Assembly: GCA_965233625.1 (NCBI GenBank)
Contig: OZ247499.1
Span: 1,426,001 to 1,490,000 of the forward strand
DNA: 64,000 nt
Direction of reading: 5' to 3'
From: G965233625 sp965233625
GTDB taxonomy: Bacteria; Planctomycetota; Planctomycetia; Pirellulales; Pirellulaceae
The position numbers and the translations under genes were made by a program. Every line of letters starts with the position of its first letter. The stretch's first letter is position 1. Below the pieces are notes generated by a model. It ran no database searches. It was not told the DNA's origin and worked only from the letters and a program-made list of their open reading frames with translations. Below, piece after piece: positions 25,324 to 33,148 of the stretch.

Positions 25324-25376
25324 TGAAATCTGGCCGTCCAATGGCCCGGTAGCCGCTGTTACCGGGCCAGATTTCA
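25324..25376 (+). promoter_or_regulatory. two-part stem-loop after cpaC
   Basis: GGCCCGGTA/TACCGGGCC (25343-25351 with 25360-25368) is a perfect 9-bp stem. The flanks TGAAATCT (25324-25331) and AGATTTCA (25369-25376) also pair, leaving a bulge. A second GGCC in the bulge offers an alternative pairing, so two folds are possible. No T-run follows. Confidence 0.6.
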
Positions 25377-25444
25377 GCCGGTTCCAAATCACAGACAGCA
25401 GGTAACCGGCTGACGCAATTCATTTTTGCAGAGCACGATCCACT

Positions 25445-26662
25445 ATGAGCAACGTATTACGACTGGCGATTGTTGATCCAAACGATGCCACACGCGAAAG
25501 CCTCAAAGGCACGCTGCTTGGCATGGACATGGTCTGGCTTGAGGCAGAATGTTCGCGGTACGAGTTCTTCGCCGATGTAGTCGCGCAAACGCATCCGGAT
25601 ATCGGCGTCGTCTGCGTGGATAACAATCCGGAAAAAGCACTCAGCCTGATTGAAGAACTGCGGACAGAATCGCCCGAATGCAGCATTCTGGTTGTCAGCA
25701 GCTCTAGCGATGGACAATTGATCCTCAGCGCCATGCGCGCCGGCGCCAAAGAATTCCTCACGCAGCCGCTTCGCGTCGAAGACCTGGTTGGCGCCCTGGA
25801 ACGCATTGGCAACCAGAAATTTAAGCGCGGCGGAAAATCACGCGGCTGCACGATGATTGCCGTCGCTGGCGCCACGGGCGGCGTAGGCTCGACCAGCCTG
25901 GCCGTGAACCTTGGCTGCTGCCTGGCGGCGGAGGAACACAACAGTGTAGCGCTGGTGGACCTGGACTTGTCGCTGGGCGACGCAGATGTTTTCCTGGATG
26001 CAATTCCCGATTACACGCTGGTCGATGTCGCGCAGAACATCTCCCGGCTCGACTTCACGCTGCTCAAGCGTTCGCTGACGAAGCACGCATCGGGTCTGTA
26101 CCTGCTGCCGCGTCCGGTGCAGTTGCAGGATACCGATCTGGTGACGCCCGATAACTTGCACCGCGTGTTTGGTCTGCTGAAGGCAACGTTCTCGCATCTG
26201 ATTATTGACCTTTCCAAAGGCTACACGCCGCTGGATATGGTAGCGCTTGAAGTTGCCACGCATGTGCTGCTGGTCACGCAACTTGATCTGCCGTGTCTGC
26301 GGAACGTGGTGCGGCTGATGATGTCGTTCGACGAGGTGCCCGGTCTGAAAGAGAAGGTGAAGATCGTCGTCAACCGCGTCGGTCTGGGCAACGGGCAGAT
26401 CAGCCTGAAGAAGGCGCAGGAAACCATTGGCGGTGAAATCTACTGGCAACTGCCCAACGATTACCGCGTGATGGTTGAAGTACGCAACAACGGCGTCCCG
26501 CTGATCGAACAGGCGCCACGCGCCGCCATTACGCAGTCTGTCACCACGCTGGCCGATACGCTGTGCGGCGACAATAAAGCAGAGGCAGCCGATGGTGAGC
26601 AGGCAGCCGCTGCGAAGTCGTCTGGCTGGCTCAGCATGTTCTCGAAGTCGAAGAAGAAATAG
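25445..26662 (+). CDS. cpaE: CpaE/TadZ-like receiver-ATPase
   Basis: The 405-residue protein has an N-terminal atypical receiver domain (about 1-120, with KEFLTQPLRVEDLV near its end) and a C-terminal ParA/MinD-like ATPase (about 140-400). The P-loop reads GATGGVGSTSLAVN, without the signature Lys of canonical ParA, as is usual for CpaE. Further ATPase marks are VDLDLSLGDAD and LLVTQLDLPCLRNVVRL. CpaE/TadZ places the Tad machine at the cell pole in other bacteria. It ends the plus-strand tad genes; tadA/cpaF, tadB and tadC do not follow. Its last 32 bases overlap the convergent gene at 26631. Confidence 0.9.
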   Translation: MSNVLRLAIVDPNDATRESLKGTLLGMDMVWLEAECSRYEFFADVVAQTHPDIGVVCVDNNPEKALSLIEELRTESPECSILVVSSSSDGQLILSAMRAGAKEFLTQPLRVEDLVGALERIGNQKFKRGGKSRGCTMIAVAGATGGVGSTSLAVNLGCCLAAEEHNSVALVDLDLSLGDADVFLDAIPDYTLVDVAQNISRLDFTLLKRSLTKHASGLYLLPRPVQLQDTDLVTPDNLHRVFGLLKATFSHLIIDLSKGYTPLDMVALEVATHVLLVTQLDLPCLRNVVRLMMSFDEVPGLKEKVKIVVNRVGLGNGQISLKKAQETIGGEIYWQLPNDYRVMVEVRNNGVPLIEQAPRAAITQSVTTLADTLCGDNKAEAADGEQAAAAKSSGWLSMFSKSKKK

Positions 26663-27434
26663 CGGCCCGCGCCGACTGCATCGCTTGCCATAGGTCGCCC
26701 AGCATATGCGGCTTCGAGACCACGCAAGTCGCCCCGGCTTCTAAAGCCGCATTCACTTCGTGCTGCCGGGGAAAGCCCAAGACCGCCACGCAGCAAGGCG
26801 CCTCCGCAGCATGCTGTTTCAGCTTTTCCACAGAGCGTGGACGGAAATCTGGCATATCGAATAGCAGCAGATCACAATCCGCTGCTGACGCTTCGCCGGT
26901 GATTCTCACTGCCTCACTTCCCGTTGCCGCCGTTGCTTGTGCCAACGAATCAAAAGCGGCATGATCGCTGGCCCAGATCGCGACCCGCAGATTTAAAGCA
27001 GGCGGCTGAACCGGTGTTGCCAAGACGCGCTCGGTTGCGGTCGCGGTGCGAGGCAGCTTCCAGCTGCTCAGGCCGGATTCAAGCAGCCGCGCAAGTTCAA
27101 CCGGCGCCCGGTGATTCCATTGATGCCAGTACACGCGGATAACGCCCGGCAGCGGCTGACCGGTGCGGGTTTCTCCTTCGCACCAGCTGCCCAGCAAAAC
27201 GGCAAGGCGGGCCAGAGGCGCCGCCTGATGCAGCCGCTCCAGATCTTCGCCCGGCAACAGCCCGGGACGCGACTGCGCGATAACGATCAACGTAGGCGCC
27301 GCGTTTTGCAGCTCGCTTAACGCGGCGCCAATGTCTTCCGCCACGGTTAGTTGCGTATGATCGTCGAGCCAGCGACGTGCCTGCTGGAATTCGCCGTGGT
27401 GAACGTCACCGACCAGAAGTGCGGACTGCGACAT
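26631..27434 (-). CDS. protein with two receiver-like domains
   Basis: The 267-residue protein is not assigned to a named family. Residues 1-120 resemble a degenerate receiver (SALLVGDVHHGEFQQARRWL, then PTLIVIAQSRPG). Residues about 145-260 look like a second receiver-like fold (LRVAIWASDHAAFDSLAQA, then LLLFDMPDFRP, CVAVLGFPRQ and a conserved-type Lys in VVSKPHMLGDLW). The Asp in LLLFDMPDF sits where a phospho-acceptor is expected. It lies two bases downstream of the HTH-EIIA gene, so the two are co-transcribed and may act together. The 3' end overlaps cpaE in antisense. Confidence 0.6.
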   Translation of the reverse strand: MSQSALLVGDVHHGEFQQARRWLDDHTQLTVAEDIGAALSELQNAAPTLIVIAQSRPGLLPGEDLERLHQAAPLARLAVLLGSWCEGETRTGQPLPGVIRVYWHQWNHRAPVELARLLESGLSSWKLPRTATATERVLATPVQPPALNLRVAIWASDHAAFDSLAQATAATGSEAVRITGEASAADCDLLLFDMPDFRPRSVEKLKQHAAEAPCCVAVLGFPRQHEVNAALEAGATCVVSKPHMLGDLWQAMQSARAAISSSTSRTC

Positions 27435-27436
27435 CG

Positions 27437-28135
27437 TTATAACTCAGATTCAAACTGCACGATGGCCGCTCGCATGTCGCGGACGTCTTCCGAATCGCGC
27501 AGTGCCGAGATGAATTCTGCATCGCCCACCAGACGGCTGAGTCTGGCAAGAATACGCAGATGCTCGCGGTCGTTGGTTGAACAGATCAGGAAGAAGATAT
27601 CACTCAGGCAACCGCCGCCGAACGGTATGCCCTGATGCGTCCGCCCCAGAGCGATCACCGCTTCGGCCAGAATACCCGGCAGCGGGCGACGGGGGTGCAA
27701 CATTGCCACGCCGTTGTCGAGCGCCGTAGGATGCAGATTTTCACGGGCGCGGACAGCTTCCGCCATCTTCGCCGGGTCCCACAACATGCCCGTTTCCATC
27801 GCCAGGTTGGTCATCGCCGTGATGACCTTCGGCTGAGTGCGGGCCTTTAGCGGAACGGCCATGCCGCCTTCGGGGATCAGCTTCGCAATACTGGGTGGCT
27901 GTTCCTGGGCGGGATCGTCGCGGTCGAGAACATCTTCCACTTCGATCAGTTCTTCCTCGTCCGAGACGCCAATGCGGTCTTCCAGCCAGTGATGAATCTC
28001 CGGCCGCGAAAAACGCCACGCTCCGGCCACCTTCCGGCCCGGCAGTCTGCCACGTTCCGCCATCCGCAACACCTGGGGCGGCATAAGATGCAGGAAAGCA
28101 GCTAGGCTATCGATATCAAAGTCTTCTTTTTCCAT
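27437..28135 (-). CDS. HTH / PTS EIIA-type (nitrogen-like) fusion
   Basis: The 232-residue protein has an excisionase/MerR-like helix-turn-helix at residues 8-52 (PGRKVAGAWRFSRPEIHHWL), an acidic linker (50-80), and a fructose/nitrogen-type EIIA domain (about 85-225). The expected phospho-His is His147 in NGVAMLHPRR. It also has GIPFGGGCLSDIFFLICS, like EIIA-Ntr. The fusion could link phosphotransfer from a PTS to DNA binding. ATG 28135 is chosen because the extra 20 codons upstream look non-coding; a GAGG lies very close to it. No PTS HPr or EI gene is seen in this window. Confidence 0.8.
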   Translation of the reverse strand: MEKEDFDIDSLAAFLHLMPPQVLRMAERGRLPGRKVAGAWRFSRPEIHHWLEDRIGVSDEEELIEVEDVLDRDDPAQEQPPSIAKLIPEGGMAVPLKARTQPKVITAMTNLAMETGMLWDPAKMAEAVRARENLHPTALDNGVAMLHPRRPLPGILAEAVIALGRTHQGIPFGGGCLSDIFFLICSTNDREHLRILARLSRLVGDAEFISALRDSEDVRDMRAAIVQFESEL

Positions 28136-28285
28136 ACCTCGTATTGTGCCGCTAAACCCGTCAGAGCGGAAGGCGGCTAACAGCTGAACCAGCACAAATC
28201 AGTGCGGGAGAAACCTCATTTAACGGGCGGACCGCTTACCTGCTGGCGGCTGGCAATTAGTATAGAAACGCAGTTTATTCGATAG

Positions 28286-29956
28286 ATGGTCGCAACGGCG
28301 CCGAAAGTAGGTTCGACAAACGAAATGGTTGTTCAACGACTCCAGAACAAAGTAGCTATCGTCACCGGCGGAGCCAGCCCGGCGGGAGAGATTGTTGGCA
28401 TCGGCCGGGCAACCGTGCAGCGACTACTGGAAGAAGGCGCCCGTGTCGTCATCGCCGATATCAATCGCAACGCAGGGCATCAAACGGTTGAAGAACTTAA
28501 CGCGAAGGGCTACGGCGGACAGGCAGCCTTTCAATTCTGCGACGTACGATCTGAACACGATATCCGCCAGCTTGTCCGCTTCACCGTCGATACGTTCGGC
28601 CAGCTGGATTGCATGGTGGGTTGTGCGGGGACGGGCGGCGCCATCAGCCAGCTGGTGGATACGACGGTTGAGAACTGGGATAAAACGCAGGAGCTGATTC
28701 TGCGCAGCCTGTTCCTCTGCACCAAACATGCGGCCAAACAGATGATGCGGCAGGCCGATGGCGGCGCCATCGTGAACGTCGCGTCGATTGCCGGGATCAG
28801 CGGCGACGCGGGCGGCGCGGCTTACTCGGCTGCCAAGGCAGGCGTGATAAACCTCACGCGGTGCGCGGCCGCGCAGCTTGCCAGCAGCCGAATCCGTTGC
28901 AATGCGGTATCGCCGGGGAACGTCATTACGCCACTGCTTGCCAGAGGCGGCGACTTGCAGCCGATGTTCGACGCCGCCGTCGCAACCCAGCCCTGGCCCG
29001 AACCGGCGCTGGCCCATCACATTGCTTCCGTCATTGCCTTTCTGGTTAGCGAAGACGCCCGCATGATGACGGGTGAGAACCTGGTAATCGACGGCGGCGC
29101 TACCTCGGTCGGCCGCGCCCTTTTCACCAAGGAAAACGCGTTGGGGCAGGCCATTATGGAGCGGATTGAAGCCGCCGGTGTGAAGGAATTTGACACCCCG
29201 CAAGAGCAAGCAGCCGCGGCTACGACAGCCACGCACCAAACGGATTATACGCCCCGCAAGGTGATGGTGACCGGCGCCAGCCGCGGCATGGGCTACGCCA
29301 TTGCGAAGAAACTAGCTTCGCTGGGGCACACGATTATCGGGTGCGCTCGTCGCGAAGAAACGGTCCGCCAGCTGTCAGCAGAATTCGGGCCGTCCCATAA
29401 CTTCCAGTGTGTGGATGTGACCGATGACGACGCGGTCCGCGAGTGGAGCAAACGGCTGTCGGCGGCGGGTCTGGTTCCGCAGCTACTGCTCAACAATGCT
29501 GGAACGCCCGGCCGCTCCGCCCAGATGTGGCGGCTGACGGCCGCAGAGTTTGAAGACGTGCTGCGGGTTAACGTGCTTGGGGTGGCCAACGTCATCCGCC
29601 ACTTCGTGCCGCCGATGCTGCGGCTTGATCAAGCGGTGATCGTTAACTTCAGTTCTGGCTGGGGCCGCGACTCTGCGGAGAAGGTAAGTGCGTATTGCGC
29701 ATCGAAGTGGGGTGTTGAAGGACTCACCCAGGTGCTTGCCAAAGAGCTGCCACCCAAGATTGCGGCGGTTTCGTTGCATCCGGGCATCGTACATACAAAG
29801 ATGCTGGAAGAAACATTCGGCGCCAGCGCTTCGCAGTACCCGTCGCCCGGTGAATGGGCGGAGTCAGCTGCCCCCTTCCTGCTGAACCTCGGTCCATCCG
29901 ATAATGGCAAGCAGTTAACAGCACCCGGCGCCAGCGAGTTCCGTGGGATGGGATAA
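28286..29956 (+). CDS. tandem fusion of two short-chain dehydrogenases
   Basis: The 556-residue protein has two complete SDR domains. Domain 1 (about 15-280) has the nucleotide loop TGGASPAGEIVGIG and a catalytic set Ser167, Tyr180, Lys184 (AAYSAAK). Domain 2 (about 325-556) has TGASRGMGYAIAK and Ser456/457, Tyr470, Lys474 (AYCASK). Both retain NNAG/CAG-type motifs. The substrate is unknown; domain 1 resembles FabG-like ketoreductases. Most relatives are single-domain proteins of about 250 residues. The DUF2256 gene begins three bases after the stop, so both are expressed together. Confidence 0.87.
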   Translation: MVATAPKVGSTNEMVVQRLQNKVAIVTGGASPAGEIVGIGRATVQRLLEEGARVVIADINRNAGHQTVEELNAKGYGGQAAFQFCDVRSEHDIRQLVRFTVDTFGQLDCMVGCAGTGGAISQLVDTTVENWDKTQELILRSLFLCTKHAAKQMMRQADGGAIVNVASIAGISGDAGGAAYSAAKAGVINLTRCAAAQLASSRIRCNAVSPGNVITPLLARGGDLQPMFDAAVATQPWPEPALAHHIASVIAFLVSEDARMMTGENLVIDGGATSVGRALFTKENALGQAIMERIEAAGVKEFDTPQEQAAAATTATHQTDYTPRKVMVTGASRGMGYAIAKKLASLGHTIIGCARREETVRQLSAEFGPSHNFQCVDVTDDDAVREWSKRLSAAGLVPQLLLNNAGTPGRSAQMWRLTAAEFEDVLRVNVLGVANVIRHFVPPMLRLDQAVIVNFSSGWGRDSAEKVSAYCASKWGVEGLTQVLAKELPPKIAAVSLHPGIVHTKMLEETFGASASQYPSPGEWAESAAPFLLNLGPSDNGKQLTAPGASEFRGMG

Positions 29957-29959
29957 CCC

Positions 29960-30103
29960 GTGAACAAGAAGAATCTGCCCCAGAAAATCTGCGCTACGTG
30001 TCAGCGCCCGTTCACCTGGCGGAAGAAATGGGCGAAGTGCTGGGAACAGGTGAAATACTGTTCGCACCGCTGCCGGCAGGCCCGCAACGCAGAGCAAAAA
30101 TGA
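29960..30103 (+). CDS. DUF2256-family zinc-ribbon-like small protein
   Basis: A 47-residue protein with a GTG start, three bases after the SDR stop. It carries CATCQRPFTWRKKW and YCSHRCRQ, the four-Cys pattern with the FTWRKKW core of DUF2256. Proteins of this family are found in many bacteria next to photolyase/cryptochrome or other genes, and their role is unknown. The Cys pairs likely bind one zinc. The coupling to the SDR gene suggests shared translation. Confidence 0.85.
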   Translation: MNKKNLPQKICATCQRPFTWRKKWAKCWEQVKYCSHRCRQARNAEQK

Positions 30104-30285
30104 CGGTTCCGCTCACTCGAATTCAACGGATGCAGAGGCGGAAGAAGACAGCGATAGAGCGTTGGTCAGCAAGGTTCCCCTTGAACACTCCGGCATCCAG
30201 TCCACTGGCAGCAGCAAGCGATTCGATAATTGGCGAGTTGAATTCGCAACACCTATGGCGGTCGATCGTTGAGAAACAGAGTGGC

Positions 30286-31284
30286 TTAAGGCGTAGGGCC
30301 TGCGCGGACGATGATGAACTGGTTGTGTGGCAAGGCTTGGAGAAGCAGCGTTTCGCTATCGAACGCTTCAAGATTAAAGATGATGCTGTTGTGTACGAAA
30401 CTGCACTGCAGGCACATTTCATAGCCGTCTGCTTTGCCTGGTGAACCGTCAGCAAGCCGCGTCCTTTGCGCTAAGGTTGCTTGCACGCTGGCGAACTGGC
30501 TGGCGGGCACGGGCACTCGTTTCTGCTGTTCGCGAGGCTTCAGCGGAATCGAAATCTGGCGGTTGTCGATCTCCAGCATTGCAGTTCCACTCTCGGGCGA
30601 GCTTAGCACCACGCCTTTGAGGATGATGGCCGGTAGCTTCGCCAGTGCAACTGCGACTTGCGGCTGGCCAGAACGGGTGGGACCGGCCGGCGCCGTAACG
30701 ACAGGCGTTTCCGGAGCGACCGACGCCCACCAGACGGCGGCCTCGTCTTGAATGTCCAGGGGCGCGTTATCAAGTTCCTGCAATTCATCCAATCGCGCTC
30801 GCGCCTGAAGTGTCAGACCTGCTTCTTGTAGCCGCTTAGCGGAATCGAGGACATCCCGCGCTTTTTTCATCTGAATTGACTCTGGGGTTTCTTCGACATT
30901 TGCCTCTTCCGGCGCAACCGACGCCCACCAAGCCGCGGCCTCGTCCTGAATGTCCAGGGGTGCGTTTTCAAGTTCCTGTAACTGGTCCATTCGCTCGCGG
31001 GCCTTGAGGATCAGCCCGGCATCGTGCAGCCGCTTAGCGGATTCGAGGAGGTCCTGGGCAGTGGGGCTTGTACTGCGAGGTATCCGTCGCAGAATTGCCT
31101 CGCTGGGAACCGTGGGGTCTCCTGGGGCGGGCGCCGGAAGGTCTAGCTCTGGTGGCTCTGGCGGAGACACCTCTTCGCGGATGTCAGTGGGGCCGGCTGG
31201 AGCGGTATCCTGCGACATGGCGTGGCCGCAGAAGACTGTCATCAAACTGGCCACGAGCAATAAAGAAAATGAAATTCCACGCAT
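30286..31284 (-). CDS. exported protein with a duplicated 50-residue helical repeat
   Basis: The 332-residue protein has a signal peptide (ISFSLLLVASLMTVFCGHAMS, about residues 3-24). After a Pro-rich stretch come two near-identical copies of a 50-residue helical unit, with SAKRLHDAGLILKARERMDQ in the first and SAKRLQEAGLTLQARARLDE in the second; both contain LDIQDEAA and WWASVAPE. The C-terminal 110 residues form a distinct beta-rich domain (AIILKGVVLSSPESGTAML). The GTG/TTG start further upstream is not supported by the signal-peptide position. The family is not recognised. It faces the pseudopilin operon divergently. Confidence 0.65.
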   Translation of the reverse strand: MRGISFSLLLVASLMTVFCGHAMSQDTAPAGPTDIREEVSPPEPPELDLPAPAPGDPTVPSEAILRRIPRSTSPTAQDLLESAKRLHDAGLILKARERMDQLQELENAPLDIQDEAAAWWASVAPEEANVEETPESIQMKKARDVLDSAKRLQEAGLTLQARARLDELQELDNAPLDIQDEAAVWWASVAPETPVVTAPAGPTRSGQPQVAVALAKLPAIILKGVVLSSPESGTAMLEIDNRQISIPLKPREQQKRVPVPASQFASVQATLAQRTRLADGSPGKADGYEMCLQCSFVHNSIIFNLEAFDSETLLLQALPHNQFIIVRAGPTP

Positions 31285-31679
31285 AATGGATGCTGCTGAC
31301 TTCAAGAAAAGGGCGTAACTGGTACCTGTCTTATGCAAGTACATGTTAATTGGAATTGCGCCGTATTAAACCAGATTTCTGGCCTCGCTACGAAGTTTGC
31401 GAGTTAAATTGGGTGATTGCCGACCGTGCGAATTTCTTCGCAAGCCAGTACAACGCAATTGCGTGCGGATTTTACGGCTAGTCCGTCCCAGACGATTGAA
31501 AAATCCGGCAGCGATCACAATCGAGATGATTGCAAAAGATGTGCGTTTGCAGCTAAAATGCACACACGGGATTCACTCCGTCTTACCATTTAAGGCGGGC
31601 GGCCGCGGACATGCCCCGCGTTTTCCACTTCCCAAATCAACCCCTTCCCAGGGTCACATCCCACCCGGAAAAAGGGCTC

Positions 31680-32318
31680 ATGGACCAGAATCTGTTAACT
31701 CCTAGAGAACCGCGACGGCAACGCCCCGCCCGCCGCGCGCTGACGCTAATCGAGCTAGTCGTCGTGCTCTTCATCCTAGTCGCACTCGCAGCCATCGTGG
31801 TGCCCATGCTGGTCAGCACGCAGGATTATGCCGCCGAGCAGACCACCAAAGCGACTCTAGTGGCGGTCCGCGACGCGATGATTCAGTATTGGCAGGATAC
31901 GAAATATGTCGATGAATCGCTCCTTGATGACGACGCGAAAGAAGAGGACCGATTCAGGCTTCGTTGGCTGTTCGTAAATCCTGAGACGAATGACACTACC
32001 AGGACCTTTAACCCCGATACCGCGGTTGGTTGGAACGGCCCTTACCTGTCGAGTGTAAAGGGAACCCTTCCCAAAGAAGACGACGACTCGCCGGAGATTC
32101 TGGACAGTTTTGTTCGCAACGGTAACCCGGACGGCTTACCTATTGTTTGGCAGATCGTGGAAAACTCACCAGCTTACGAACTACGGTTAATATCCGTTGG
32201 TCCTGACGGTGAGGTGCGTATAGATGAATCAACTCCGACCGCTGATCTGGTAGGCGATGATGATGAAGCTAAAGCAAAAAGGGGAGATGACGTCTATGTC
32301 GCCTTTACATTGCGATAA
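31680..32318 (+). CDS. GspG-like pseudopilin
   Basis: First gene of the T2SS/T4P-like cluster; 212 residues. A basic leader (RRQRPARRA) precedes LTLIELVVVLFILVAL, the type IV prepilin helix with Glu at +5. The residue before the cleavage site is Ala rather than the usual Gly, which may slow processing. ATG 31680 has AAAGGG ahead; upstream starts in the same frame are rejected. The C-terminal domain (about 70-212) is acidic. It overlaps the next gene by 23 bases, so translation is coupled. Confidence 0.85.
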   Translation: MDQNLLTPREPRRQRPARRALTLIELVVVLFILVALAAIVVPMLVSTQDYAAEQTTKATLVAVRDAMIQYWQDTKYVDESLLDDDAKEEDRFRLRWLFVNPETNDTTRTFNPDTAVGWNGPYLSSVKGTLPKEDDDSPEILDSFVRNGNPDGLPIVWQIVENSPAYELRLISVGPDGEVRIDESTPTADLVGDDDEAKAKRGDDVYVAFTLR

Positions 32319-33129
32319 CAGCCATATCGGCCGGACGCGTCGTGGCTTAACGCTGCTGGAACTGGTGATCGTGCTGGTGATTCTGGCGGCGTTGACGGGT
32401 ATAGCCGTGGTGTCACTCGAGCCGATTGCCGATCAATCGCGGTACGACGCTACAAAGCAAACTCTTGAAAACGTGCAGGACGCAATTGCCACTCTGCCAC
32501 CAGTGCGACGTGGTAACGGCTCATTGGCCGTACATGGATTTGTGAGCGATATGGGCCGGCTTCCACGCGATCTTGACGAACTGTCAGTTAAGCCAGTCAA
32601 CGAAGCGAATCCCTCTAAAAACATCTTCGAATTTGGTGCGGATGTTGACTACGGCGTTCAGCGAATTGTTGCCGGATCAAGCACATCGGAAGGCCTGCCT
32701 TGTGGTTGGCGGGGGCCATATCTTCAGGTAACGAGTCTACAAACCAGTTGGGGCACCCAGTTCACCACGCAGACGACCATAGATCCAATTGATACTTCGC
32801 GGGTCGTTGTTGACGAGATCTCCGCTGAGGAACCCGGAACAACCAACGCGATAACGTTTCCCGTTGGCCCAAAAACACTGACTGATCTTGCATACGTAGA
32901 TGTGACTGTAACAGCTAGTTCATCACCTACGGCTGTTTCACTGTTTGTGCCAGATGCGAACGCTGACCAGCTCAAGGAGCTGTCGCCAGTTGGTAGTCCT
33001 ACTAATAGTCCCTATGTCTTTTCCAATGTTCCAGTAGGCGTGCGGTTGGTTCGCGTAACTTACGCATCCAGCCCTGTCGAGTATCGCTACATTGACGTTG
33101 TTCCAGGAATGGCGCCAGTTACCTTTTAG
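32296..33129 (+). CDS. type II/IV pseudopilin
   Basis: The 277-residue protein has a leader ending RTRRG, then LTLLELVIVLVILAAL with Glu at +5. The chosen ATG 32296 has GGGGAG nine bases upstream; ATG 32257 and 32287 are alternatives. The large globular domain has Gly-rich CGWRGPYLQV, a motif also seen in other planctomycete-type pseudopilins, and a beta-rich C-terminus. It is larger than a typical GspG and could be a minor pseudopilin (GspH/I/J/K role). Confidence 0.83.
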   Translation: MSPLHCDNSHIGRTRRGLTLLELVIVLVILAALTGIAVVSLEPIADQSRYDATKQTLENVQDAIATLPPVRRGNGSLAVHGFVSDMGRLPRDLDELSVKPVNEANPSKNIFEFGADVDYGVQRIVAGSSTSEGLPCGWRGPYLQVTSLQTSWGTQFTTQTTIDPIDTSRVVVDEISAEEPGTTNAITFPVGPKTLTDLAYVDVTVTASSSPTAVSLFVPDANADQLKELSPVGSPTNSPYVFSNVPVGVRLVRVTYASSPVEYRYIDVVPGMAPVTF

Positions 33130-33148
33130 CCTGATTCATCTTTGCATC

